Notes under the pieces: generated by a model
The model's input: the letters and a program-made list of their open reading frames with translations, nothing else
What the model was told of the DNA's origin: nothing
Database searches by the model: none
Translations under genes and position numbers: made by a program
NCBI GenBank assembly: GCA_003223645.1
Contig: QHVT01000007.1
Coordinates: 1 to 64,000, forward strand
DNA length: 64,000 bases
Origin: Acidobacteriota bacterium
Lineage (GTDB): Bacteria; Acidobacteriota; Thermoanaerobaculia; Gp7-AA8
Reading direction: 5' to 3'
Part shown: positions 32,812-40,734 of the stretch, in pieces
How positions within the stretch are numbered: position 1 is the first letter of the stretch
Layout of the letters: every line of letters begins with the position of its first letter

Positions 32812-34038
32812 ATGCGCGATGAAACCTTCGCCACCGCGATCGGCAATCTCGCCGTCCACAAGTTGCGCACGACGCTGACCATGCTCGGCATGATCTTCGG
32901 CGTCGGCGCCGTGATCGCGATGCTGTCGATCGGCGCGGGCGCGGAACAGAAAGCGCTCGACGCAATCGGACGACTCGGCCTTCGCAACGTGCTCGTGCGC
33001 GCGAAGGAAGTGAAGCCGGAGGAGCGCGCGGAGCTGCGCAAGAAATCGCTGGGCGTCTCGCTGCGCGACGGCGAGGCGATCATGGAAGCGGTGCCGAATG
33101 TCGAGCGCGTGATGCCGCGCGTCGAAGTGAAACCGTACAAGATCATGGCGCCGGGCGCGAAGACGAAGGGAAAAGTGTTCGGCATCTCGTCGCGCTATCG
33201 CGACGTCGCGGACGTCGGACTCGCCGAGGGACGGTTCTTCGATGCGAAGGACGAGCGCGAGCATGCACAGGTCGCGGTCATTGGTCAGGAGATCCGCCGC
33301 TCGCTCTTCGGCTACGGCGCAGTCCTCGGCAAGCAGCTCAAAGTGAATGATGTCTGGCTCGAAGTGATCGGCGTGCTCGCGAATGATCCCGAGCCGGCGG
33401 CGAAAGGTACGGCATCGCGCTCGACGTCGAAAGAGATTTGGATCCCGGTCACGACCGCGATGCGAAAGTTCGACCGCGATCCGCTCGACGCGCCGGTCGA
33501 CGAGCTGCTCGTGACGGTGAAGGAGGGTGTCTCCACGCGCGCGACCGCGGAGATCATCGAGCCGCTCCTGCAGCGCCTGCACGGCGGCGCGGACGACTAC
33601 GAGATCGTCGTTCCCGAAGAACTGCTCGCGCAAAGCAGAAAGACGCAGCAGATCTTCAACATCGTCATGGGCTCGATCGCCGGCATCTCCCTCCTCGTCG
33701 GCGGCATCGGCATCATGAACATCATGCTCGCGAGTGTGCTCGAGCGCACGCGCGAGATCGGCGTCCGCCGCGCCATCGGTGCCACGCGCAAAGACATCCG
33801 CTCGCAATTCGTCGTCGAATCCTTCGCGATCAGCCTCATCGGCGGCATCGCCGGCATCATCATCGGCATCGTCTTGGCGCGTATCGTCGCCGCCTACGCC
33901 GGCTGGCCGACGGTGATCACCGTCTCGTCGCTGGCTCTCTCGACCGGCGTGTCCGTCGCGGTCGGCCTCGTGTCCGGAATCTACCCGGCGGCGCGGGCGG
34001 CGGAGATGAATCCGGTGGAAGCGTTGCGCTACGAGTGA
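32812..34038 (+). CDS. MacB-type ABC transporter permease
   Basis: 408 residues. The first membrane helix (LGMIFGVGAVIAMLSIGAGA) is followed by a large periplasmic MacB_PCD domain (about 45-275) and three C-terminal helices of the FtsX domain (about 285-400), with REIGVRRAIGATRKDIRSQF and ending AARAAEMNPVEALRYE. This is the mechanotransmission type that normally needs a separate LolD/MacB-like ATPase, but none is encoded in this operon or window. Possible partners are an unlinked ATPase or, less likely, the degenerate ATPase at 43696-44763. Confidence 0.9.
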   Translation: MRDETFATAIGNLAVHKLRTTLTMLGMIFGVGAVIAMLSIGAGAEQKALDAIGRLGLRNVLVRAKEVKPEERAELRKKSLGVSLRDGEAIMEAVPNVERVMPRVEVKPYKIMAPGAKTKGKVFGISSRYRDVADVGLAEGRFFDAKDEREHAQVAVIGQEIRRSLFGYGAVLGKQLKVNDVWLEVIGVLANDPEPAAKGTASRSTSKEIWIPVTTAMRKFDRDPLDAPVDELLVTVKEGVSTRATAEIIEPLLQRLHGGADDYEIVVPEELLAQSRKTQQIFNIVMGSIAGISLLVGGIGIMNIMLASVLERTREIGVRRAIGATRKDIRSQFVVESFAISLIGGIAGIIIGIVLARIVAAYAGWPTVITVSSLALSTGVSVAVGLVSGIYPAARAAEMNPVEALRYE

Positions 34039-34280
34039 GTTCGCTTCCAGGGCTCGCCGTTCGACCACTGGATCGTCTGCAAGTCGCTCGTGATCACGCC
34101 CGTCGGATAGCCAGGTTGGTTCTCGGCGATGATCGCGCTGCCATCGACTCGCGCATCGAACTCCTTTCCCCATTCGTCGCGCACATGCAGGCGCGTCGCA
34201 CTCGCCAGCCGAATCGTGCACGGCTTCGCCGGGTATCCGCGGAAGTACCACGTCCCCACGAAATCAGCGGTCGTCGCCAT
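34029..34280 (-). CDS. hypothetical 83-residue protein
   Basis: Begins MATTADFVGTWYFRGYPAKP, with a GTWYF motif like the first strand of lipocalin-type or DUF small barrels, then strand-rich sequence to WSNGEPWKRTHS. ATG has GGGAG seven bases upstream, and codon use is normal. No export signal. The last ten bases overlap the convergent permease gene. Function unknown. Confidence 0.65.
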   Translation of the reverse strand: MATTADFVGTWYFRGYPAKPCTIRLASATRLHVRDEWGKEFDARVDGSAIIAENQPGYPTGVITSDLQTIQWSNGEPWKRTHS

Positions 34281-34336
34281 GTTTGTCTCCCTCGAATGGA
34301 ATCGGCAGATGATATCAAGCCGTCGCGATTGCTTCG

Positions 34337-34522
34337 TTACGAGTAACGCGAGGCCAGCGCTCGCTCGATTGCGCGCTCGACCCAGGCCGTGGTCGTGATC
34401 CCCTCGGCCTTAGCGACGGCGTCGACGAGCACCACGAGATTTGCCGGGAGACGCCATGTCACGGATAACCGACGGACTGTGCGGATCGGGCGTCCTCGTT
34501 TTCGTTTCGGTGGTTCGGTCAT
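34337..34522 (-). CDS. ribbon-helix-helix (CopG-like) small protein
   Basis: 61 residues: a basic N-terminus (EPPKRKRGRPIRTVRR), then SVTWRLPANLVVLVDAVAKA and TTAWVERAIERALASRY, the beta-helix-helix spacing of RHH DNA-binding proteins that often act as antitoxins. GAGG lies five bases before ATG 34522. The start lies inside the 3' part of the next upstream gene (113-base overlap). No standard toxin (RelE, PIN, MazF) is adjacent. Confidence 0.65.
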   Translation of the reverse strand: MTEPPKRKRGRPIRTVRRLSVTWRLPANLVVLVDAVAKAEGITTTAWVERAIERALASRYS

Positions 34523-34793
34523 GGGAGCCTCGCGGTGCGATGAAGCCCTGATTGATGCCGAGCTGAAGCCACATGTCCTGCAACGCCTCGAACAGCGGAT
34601 CGTTGACGACCTCGGCTCGGTTGCGGACGCCGTGGAAGAGGGGAGAGTAAAACGAGAATGCCATCTGCTCGAACGCGAACCAGCTCGCGTTGCTGCGGAA
34701 CAGCTTTAGCGCGCGCTCGAAGAACTGTTTGCGCTCGGGACTGAGCTCGCCGAGAGTAATGAACGCGCCGGATTCGGGATTTTTGTATCGCAT
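34410..34793 (-). CDS. hypothetical protein, middle gene of an overlapping trio
   Basis: 127 residues starting at ATG 34793, which overlaps the previous stop (TGATG). Residues 1-85 look like a folded helical domain (SPERKQFFERALKLFRSNAS, FYSPLFHGVRNRAEVVND, LQDMWLQLGINQGFI). The last 40 residues are Arg/Thr-rich and read through the N-terminus of the RHH gene, so they may be the result of a lost stop. No family recognised. Likely coupled to its neighbours. Confidence 0.6.
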   Translation of the reverse strand: MRYKNPESGAFITLGELSPERKQFFERALKLFRSNASWFAFEQMAFSFYSPLFHGVRNRAEVVNDPLFEALQDMWLQLGINQGFIAPRGSHDRTTETKTRTPDPHSPSVIRDMASPGKSRGARRRRR

Positions 34794-35098
34794 CAGACTA
34801 ACTGGAAGTAGACGTTTGCCGCCTCGAGATACATGACTTGCTGCCCGAACTTTTCGCGCGCTTCCCGCAAGAACGCCTCCACCTGCTCGAACTGCTGGTC
34901 GCTCTCGAGAATCATCGTCACGCAGCGGTGATGCTCGAACTGACCTTCCCACTCTCCTCGGGTGAAGAATTCGTGGTAGGCGCCGATCGCAATAATGCTA
35001 CGGGACCACCACTTCCACGTTTCGAGCGGGAAGGGAGCGCGGTCGTTTGCGAACAAGGGAAAGAGCATTGTGATCTTTACGGAGTTGGGTTGCAGCAT
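34793..35098 (-). CDS. hypothetical protein, first gene of an overlapping trio
   Basis: 101 residues: LFANDRAPFPLETWKWWSRS, GAYHEFFTRGEWEGQFEHHR, then a C-terminal helix and strand region (FEQVEAFLREAREKFGQQVM). It is unusually rich in Trp, Phe and His. A good AGGAG lies seven bases before ATG 35098. It opens a minus-strand run of four tiny genes. Upstream, a TTGACA hexamer (reverse strand, about 35175-35180) could be a -35 box. Function unknown. Confidence 0.6.
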   Translation of the reverse strand: MLQPNSVKITMLFPLFANDRAPFPLETWKWWSRSIIAIGAYHEFFTRGEWEGQFEHHRCVTMILESDQQFEQVEAFLREAREKFGQQVMYLEAANVYFQLV

Positions 35099-35247
35099 TT
35101 GGTGCTCCTCGTATCTCGACGCTGCTGTTCGTCATAGATCACCCCGATCAACAGTTTGGATCCGATCCCTGAATTTTGTCAATACAAAACTCAATCGTTG
35201 CCAACATGAAGCAATCACAACGACTTTCGGCGCGATACCATCCGCGT

Positions 35248-36570
35248 ATGCGTCGCCTCACACTTCTATTCTTGTTCGTCGCCGCCACCTCGCGTGCGGC
35301 AACTTCCATCCCGCCGATCGAATATCGCCACCGCACGCTTCCGAACGGGCTCGAGGTCTACGCGATTCAGGATCGTTCGACGCCGACCGTCGCGATTCAG
35401 GTTTGGTATCGCGTCGGGTCGAAGGACGATCCGGAGCATCGCAGCGGGTTCGCGCATCTCTTCGAGCACATGATGTTCAAGTCCACGAAGAACATGCCGT
35501 CGGAGATGATGGATCGCATCACCGAGGATGTCGGCGGCGCGAACAACGCGACGACGCTGGATGACGCGACGGTTTATTACGAAGTCGTACCATCGAATTA
35601 TCTCGAGACGCTGCTGTGGGCCGAGGGCGAGCGGATGGGATCGCTCGACGTCAACGAGGCCAACTTCAAGTCCGAGCGCGACGTCGTGAAGGAGGAGTAT
35701 CGCTATCGCGTGCTCGCGCCGCCGTACGGAATGCTCTTCAACGTTCTGCCGGCCGACACGTTCGTGAAGCATCCGTATCGACGTCCGGGCATCGGCAACA
35801 TCGAGGAGCTCGACGCGGCGACGCTCGACGACGTGCGCTCGTTTCATGCGACGTATTACCGTCCCGACGACGCGATCCTGATCGTCGCCGGCGACTTCGA
35901 TTCGCAGCAGCTCGATGGATGGGTCGATCGATATCTCGGCGCCGTACCGAAACCTTCGACGCCGATGCCGGACGTAAATGTGCCGGAGCCGCCGCGCACG
36001 GAAGAGAAGCGCGTCGCCGAACACGGCGCCAATGTTCCGCTGCCTGCAGTCGCGTTCACGTGGCTGACGCCCGCGGCTTCGAACGAAGACGCGGTGCCGC
36101 TGACGGTCATCAACACGCTGCTGACCGAGGGAGACTCGTCGCGGCTGGAGCAGAAATTGGTGCGCGGCGAGATCGCTGCCGAAGTCTTTTCGCAAGCGGA
36201 TTTACGCGAAGACCTCGGCATGTTCGCTGTCGGGGCAATCATGGCCAGCGGACATCAGCCGGTCGAAGCGGAGAAGATCATTCGCGAGCAGATCGCGTCG
36301 CTTGCATCGCAGCCGATTCCTGCCGCGGAGTTGCAGAAGGCAAAGAATCTGATGCTCACCTCGGAGCTGCGCGAGCGCGAGACCAGCGAAGGGAAAGCAT
36401 TCGACCTCGGCGAGGCGATCGCGATCGACCACGACGCGAACGCGGTGAACACGAGCCTCACGCGACTGCAGTCGCTGACCGCGGAGGACGTGCAGCGTGT
36501 GGCGAAGAAATATTTGGTGGATGGAAAACCAGTCGTGATCACGTACACGGATCAGGGAGAGAAGAAGTGA
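35248..36570 (+). CDS. M16 zinc peptidase, catalytic subunit type
   Basis: 440 residues. A signal-like N-terminus (MRRLTLLFLFVAATSRAA) determines ATG 35248 over the in-frame ATG 35206. The inverted zinc motif HLFEHMMF (HxxEH) is followed about 76 residues later by the third ligand region (ERDVVKEEYRYR). The second M16_C half begins near residue 190 (FHATYYRPDDAILIVAGDFD). It is secreted to the periplasm or the cell surface. The next gene starts in its stop codon (GTGA), forming a catalytic/regulatory pair. Confidence 0.9.
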   Translation: MRRLTLLFLFVAATSRAATSIPPIEYRHRTLPNGLEVYAIQDRSTPTVAIQVWYRVGSKDDPEHRSGFAHLFEHMMFKSTKNMPSEMMDRITEDVGGANNATTLDDATVYYEVVPSNYLETLLWAEGERMGSLDVNEANFKSERDVVKEEYRYRVLAPPYGMLFNVLPADTFVKHPYRRPGIGNIEELDAATLDDVRSFHATYYRPDDAILIVAGDFDSQQLDGWVDRYLGAVPKPSTPMPDVNVPEPPRTEEKRVAEHGANVPLPAVAFTWLTPAASNEDAVPLTVINTLLTEGDSSRLEQKLVRGEIAAEVFSQADLREDLGMFAVGAIMASGHQPVEAEKIIREQIASLASQPIPAAELQKAKNLMLTSELRERETSEGKAFDLGEAIAIDHDANAVNTSLTRLQSLTAEDVQRVAKKYLVDGKPVVITYTDQGEKK

Positions 36571-38015
36571 TTTCCGCACTGCTTTTCGCTGTGCTCATGG
36601 AAAGCGGCAGCGCAGCTGCCGCAGTCCAAAGCCCGCCGCCGCCCGCCGCCCCGCGCGAAACGAAAGTGCCGCAGCCGGTGGAGAAAACGCTCGCGAACGG
36701 ACTGCGCGTGATCGTCGTGCCGAAGCCGGGCATTCCGCTCGTCGCGGCGCGGCTGGTGGTGAAAGCCGGCGCAGCCGCGGATCCGAAAGGACGCGACGGA
36801 CTCGCGCAATTGACCGCGGACGTGCTGACGAAAGGGACGACGACGCGCACCGCGGAACAGATCGCGCAAGGCGTCGAAGCCCTCGGCGCGACGATGAGCG
36901 CGAACGCGGGATGGGACAGCTCGTCGATCGACGTCAGCGTGATGTCGTCGAACCTCGAGAAGGCGATGGAGTTCGTCTCCGACGTCGCGCGCAACGCGAC
37001 GTTCAAGCAGAAGGAGCTCGATCGCGAGCGCGCGCGAACGCTCGACTCGCTGCAAGTCACGCTCGAACAGCCGGACGAGATCGCGTCGCTCGTCGCCGCA
37101 CGCCTCGTCTACGGCGACGCGCCGTACGGACACAACCTCGCCGGCCTCCCGTCGACGCTCGAGAAAATCAAACGCGAAGATCTCGTGAAGTTCCACCGCA
37201 CGAACTACCATCCCGATAACGCACTCCTCGTCTTCGCCGGCGACGTCAAACCTGAAAGTGCATTCACACTCGCCCAAAAGTTGTTCGGCTCGTGGAAAAG
37301 TGGAGCGGCGGGCTCTCAGCCCGCCGAAAAGAGCGCCAGCGACACATCGAAACCGCGCGTCGTCGTCATCGACATGCCCGAAGCCGGCAACTCCGCCGTC
37401 GTCATCGCAGGCCGCGGCATCCGCCGCGCCGACGCCGACTACGCGAAGGCCGTCGTCACGAACATGGTCCTCGGCGGCGGCTACTCGTCGCGCCTGAATC
37501 AGGAAGTGCGCATCAAGCGCGGGCTCAGCTACGGCGCGACCAGTTCGTTCGACATGCGCGCGGACGTCGGTCCGTTCATCGCCGCCGCGCAGACGAAACA
37601 TGAGTCGGCCGCGCAGCTCGCCGATTTGATGCGCGTCGAGATCGATCGCCTCGCGTCGACCGATGTTCCGGCGACGGAGCTCGTGCCGCGCAAAGCGGCG
37701 GTGATCGGCTCGTTCGCGTTCTCGCTCGAGACGACGAGCGGCATCGTGAATCGCGTCGCCGCGCTGGCGCTGTACGGCCAGCCGCTCAGCGATATCAATC
37801 AATACGTGCCGCGCGCGCAGGCGGTGACGGCGGAGGACGTGAAGTCGTTCGCGACGTCGCACCTCGCGTCGAAAAACTTCAACGTCGTGATCGCCGGCAA
37901 CGCGAAGGAATTCATCGAGCCGCTGAAAAAAGAATTCAGCGACGTCGAAGTCATTTCGAAAGCCGATCTCGATCTGACGTCCGCGACGCTGCGGGTGCGG
38001 AAGAAGAAGGAATGA
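36567..38015 (+). CDS. M16 peptidase-like protein lacking the zinc motif
   Basis: 482 residues from GTG 36567. A short signal-like N-terminus leads into KTLANGLRVIVVPKPGIPLV. The position of HxxEH reads GRDGLAQLTADV, so zinc and catalysis are lost, as in the regulatory member of M16 heterodimers. FHRTNYHPDNALLVFAGDVK and NMVLGGGYSSRLNQEVRIKR with LSYGA identify the C-terminal half, the Arg/Tyr pair being retained. A linker near residues 246-256 is encoded by a palindrome (37300-37330). Confidence 0.9.
   Translation: MISALLFAVLMESGSAAAAVQSPPPPAAPRETKVPQPVEKTLANGLRVIVVPKPGIPLVAARLVVKAGAAADPKGRDGLAQLTADVLTKGTTTRTAEQIAQGVEALGATMSANAGWDSSSIDVSVMSSNLEKAMEFVSDVARNATFKQKELDRERARTLDSLQVTLEQPDEIASLVAARLVYGDAPYGHNLAGLPSTLEKIKREDLVKFHRTNYHPDNALLVFAGDVKPESAFTLAQKLFGSWKSGAAGSQPAEKSASDTSKPRVVVIDMPEAGNSAVVIAGRGIRRADADYAKAVVTNMVLGGGYSSRLNQEVRIKRGLSYGATSSFDMRADVGPFIAAAQTKHESAAQLADLMRVEIDRLASTDVPATELVPRKAAVIGSFAFSLETTSGIVNRVAALALYGQPLSDINQYVPRAQAVTAEDVKSFATSHLASKNFNVVIAGNAKEFIEPLKKEFSDVEVISKADLDLTSATLRVRKKKE
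37300..37330. repeat. short palindrome inside the M16-like gene
   Basis: GTGGAGCGGCGGGCTCTCAG followed by CCCGCCG: inverted arms GGCGGGCT/AGCCCGCC. The GTGGAGCGGCG start is shared with family B. It encodes KSGAAGSQPAEK. Confidence 0.8.
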
Positions 38016-38085
38016 CTCTGTTGCGTCGCCCCTCATCCGGCCTTCGGGTGTGTAACAAAACAATGATCGTGCCCTCGCCCGATCC

Positions 38086-38156
38086 AGTGGAGCGGCGCCC
38101 GCTTCGGGCGCCGGCTCTCGCGACAATCGGCGGCCGAAGCGGCCGCCGCTCCACAG
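38086..38156. repeat. family B palindrome, copy 3
   Basis: GTGGAGCGGCGCCCGCTTCG ... AGCGGCCGCCGCTCCAC with CTCTCGCGACAATCGG in the middle. A fragment of family D (CCCCTCATCCGGCCTTCGGG) is at 38027-38048 in the same gap. Confidence 0.9.
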
Positions 38157-38200
38157 GTTCTGAGGTTAGGACAGGTTCCGCGCCGGGTTAACGGGCGCCA

Positions 38201-39211
38201 TTACCGAATCCCCCGCTTCGTGACGAGATATACCGCGAAGCTGCCGAGCCAGTGCCCGCCTTCGTAATGTTCGCCGGTGACGGACGCGAGTCCGGCATTC
38301 GCGTGCGCCTTCGATGACGCGAGGAGCGTCGCGACGCGGGCGTCGTTCTTCGGCAATCCCGACGCGATTCCTTCGAGCATCCACGCGCGGCTGAGATTGA
38401 GTCCGTCGAGATGCGCGAGCTTCGGATCGCTCGGATCGGTGACGATCGCGGGAACGAGCGTCATCTTCGGCATGAAGCGCGTCAGCCACTTCGCGTATTC
38501 GCCCGGTGCCATCACGCGCCGCAACAAATCCGCTTCGGCCAGACACGGCGACAGAAAATCCTCGCCGGACGGCTCGTAGTCGAGCGGGCAGTTGCGATCG
38601 TTGGCGTAGAAGGCGCGTGCGCGCGAGCGAATGAGACTCGCGAACTCACTGTCCGTCGTCGAGTCGAGCATCAGTCCCAATGCGAACGCGGTTTGACTGT
38701 GCTCTCCCGAGCGAATCGGAGTCGATAGTTTGGGCAGCCACGTCTTCAATCGTTCGACCGCGGCGGATTCGAGCGGCTTCAGAATCGGATACAGCGGATC
38801 GTTCGCCTCGCGCAATTCGCCGCCGAGCTGCAGCAGCCACGCGAGTCCGTACGGACGCTCGAAGCTCGCTTGGCCGGAACGATTCAGGTACGCGACTTCG
38901 CGCGCGATGTTCTCGGCGGTGATGCTCTGTTCGAGCGCCGCGCGCGCGGTTTTCGAGAACGATGCATCAGGCGAGAGGCGCGATAAACGCGCGAGCAGCC
39001 AATGCCCGTGCACGGACGAATGCCAGTCGTAGCATCCGTAAAACGCCGGCGTGAGCTCGCGCGGCGGCGCGACGCCTTTGTCGGAGTTGAGGACATGCGC
39101 GATCTTGTTCGGATACTCCTTGTGCACGCACGCGAGCGCGAGGTTCGCGAAGCGCTCCGCGGCGCGCGGATCGAGCGATAAGGTGGCCGCGAGTACGAAT
39201 GCGTTCAGCAT
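38201..39211 (-). CDS. DUF2891 family protein
   Basis: 336 residues with a short signal-like N-terminus (MLNAFVLAATLSL). Diagnostic segments are ELTPAFYGCYDWHSSVHGHW, FERPYGLAWLLQLGGEL, IRSGEHSQTAFALGLML, YEPSGEDFLSPCLAEADLLR and LDGLNLSRAWMLEGIAS, an alpha/alpha-barrel-like pattern with conserved His, Asp and Glu. DUF2891 is uncharacterised; a glycosidase-like fold is suspected. Likely monocistronic. Confidence 0.85.
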   Translation of the reverse strand: MLNAFVLAATLSLDPRAAERFANLALACVHKEYPNKIAHVLNSDKGVAPPRELTPAFYGCYDWHSSVHGHWLLARLSRLSPDASFSKTARAALEQSITAENIAREVAYLNRSGQASFERPYGLAWLLQLGGELREANDPLYPILKPLESAAVERLKTWLPKLSTPIRSGEHSQTAFALGLMLDSTTDSEFASLIRSRARAFYANDRNCPLDYEPSGEDFLSPCLAEADLLRRVMAPGEYAKWLTRFMPKMTLVPAIVTDPSDPKLAHLDGLNLSRAWMLEGIASGLPKNDARVATLLASSKAHANAGLASVTGEHYEGGHWLGSFAVYLVTKRGIR

Positions 39212-39231
39212 GCGCGGATTCTAACGGTGCA

Positions 39232-39346
39232 TGAGTGCTGAGTACCGGGTGCTGAGTGCCGGGTGCTGAGTGCTGAGTGCTGAGCCGTAACGCTTCTGCT
39301 CAGCACCCAGCACCCAGCACTCGGCACCCGGCACCCGGCACCCAGG
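39232..39346. repeat. inverted heptad arrays TGCTGAG / CCCAGCA
   Basis: About eight 7-base units (TGCTGAG, TACCGGG, TGCCGGG variants) are followed after a 12-base centre by about seven complementary units (CCCAGCA, CTCGGCA, CCCGGCA). The arms can pair into a stem of about 50 bp. It fills the gap between DUF2891 and the short membrane protein. Confidence 0.9.
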
Positions 39347-39362
39347 CCCGCATCTCTCCGCG

Positions 39363-39521
39363 TCAACGCATCTGCATCACGACCCAGACGATCAGCGCGA
39401 TCGCGATCACGGCGATGATCACGAACGTCACCGCGTTCGAACGCGTCGACGTCGAGCTGACGGTCTCGTAGACCACGCGACGCTCCATGTGCTCGTCGTT
39501 TTCTTTCTCAGGTTCCGGCAT
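39363..39521 (-). CDS. small single-pass membrane protein
   Basis: 52 residues: an acidic/basic N-terminus (MPEPEKENDEHMERRVVYET) and a C-terminal membrane helix (VTFVIIAVIAIALIVWVVM), ending MR. Its start overlaps the upstream MFS gene by 14 bases. Function unknown; it could be a tail-anchored accessory of the transporter. Confidence 0.6.
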   Translation of the reverse strand: MPEPEKENDEHMERRVVYETVSSTSTRSNAVTFVIIAVIAIALIVWVVMQMR

Positions 39522-40692
39522 CGCTGACGTTCTCAGCAACGCCGATGCCACGCATGAAACGGCGCGTGGTGAGGAGGAAGATCGGGATCGAGAGGCAGCT
39601 CAGCGCCGCGGCGATGGTGAAGGCGGTGCCGAGGCCGCGATGCTGGCCGATCGCGCCGATGGCGAGAGAGCCGATGCCGATGCCGGTGTCGAACGCCCAG
39701 ATCGCGCTGCCGAACGTGCGGCCGCGGTTCTGTTCATCGGTCGCGCCGACGAGCAGCGTCATGAACGCGGGAAACGAAGCGCCCATGCCGATGCCGAAGA
39801 ACACCGCCGCGGTGATCATCTGCGGACGCGTGAATGCGCGCGCCAGCAGCGCCAGTCCGATCGGCATCAGCACGAGCGCCGGATAGAGCAGCACGCGCGG
39901 ACCGAAGCGATCGCCGAGGCGCGAGGTGAAGACGCGCGTGATCACGACGGCGATCGCGAAGACCGTGAAGAAGAGCGACTCCGGCTGGATGTGCCGTTCA
40001 TTCGCGAGGATCGCGACATAGCTCGTGATCCCGCCGTAGCCGAAAGAGATGACGGTGAATGACAGCGACACGCGCACGACCTGCCAATCCCAAAGATTCC
40101 TGAGGTGGAGCGACGGCCTCTCCGCCCGCCGTCCCTGTTCATGCGGAAGCCGCATCGCCCAAATCGAAGTGAACGTGGAGATCGCCGCGAGATCGAGACA
40201 GAGCGCGAGCCATCCAATTTTGTAAACGAACAATCCCGCCATCGGCGCGAGCGCGATCGCCGCGGTCGGCGCGAGTCCCCAATACGCCAATCCTTCCGTC
40301 CGTCGGGACGGCGGAATGTAGTCCGTCATGATCGCGCCGGCCGACGACAGGATGCCGGACCACAGCGAGCCGTGCACCACGCCGACGATCAGCACGAGCG
40401 GCAGCCACTGCACGACCGCGTACAGCAGCGAGAAGACGATGAACAGCAGCGACACGACGACGAGCATTCGCTTGCGACCGAAGTGATCGGCGATCGCGCC
40501 CATGATCGGTGCGGCCGTGGCGCTGGCGAGCGTGTAGACGAAGAGGAACGATCCGGCCTCCGCTTTCGTCCCGCCGAGCGCGAGAATGCGGAAGGGGATG
40601 ACGGGGAAGAGCTGGAACGCCGCGAAGAACGTTGCGAATTGGAAAAACCAGAGCGCGGCGAACCGCGGAGTGAAGAGCCTTTCCGTGGACAC
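39508..40692 (-). CDS. MFS transporter
   Basis: 394 residues, 12 predicted helices in two halves. The A-motif is GAIADHFGRKRMLV between helices 2 and 3, with a second one SRLGDRFGPRVL in the C-terminal half. Basic central loop (MRLPHEQGRRAERP). Closest in style to multidrug or small-molecule exporters, but the substrate cannot be told. Divergent from ispH with a 42-base gap. Confidence 0.9.
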   Translation of the reverse strand: MSTERLFTPRFAALWFFQFATFFAAFQLFPVIPFRILALGGTKAEAGSFLFVYTLASATAAPIMGAIADHFGRKRMLVVVSLLFIVFSLLYAVVQWLPLVLIVGVVHGSLWSGILSSAGAIMTDYIPPSRRTEGLAYWGLAPTAAIALAPMAGLFVYKIGWLALCLDLAAISTFTSIWAMRLPHEQGRRAERPSLHLRNLWDWQVVRVSLSFTVISFGYGGITSYVAILANERHIQPESLFFTVFAIAVVITRVFTSRLGDRFGPRVLLYPALVLMPIGLALLARAFTRPQMITAAVFFGIGMGASFPAFMTLLVGATDEQNRGRTFGSAIWAFDTGIGIGSLAIGAIGQHRGLGTAFTIAAALSCLSIPIFLLTTRRFMRGIGVAENVSDAGT

Positions 40693-40734
40693 GCGCGGGC
40701 ATTGTAGAGTCTCGGCGGCTGTTCACCTTCGACG

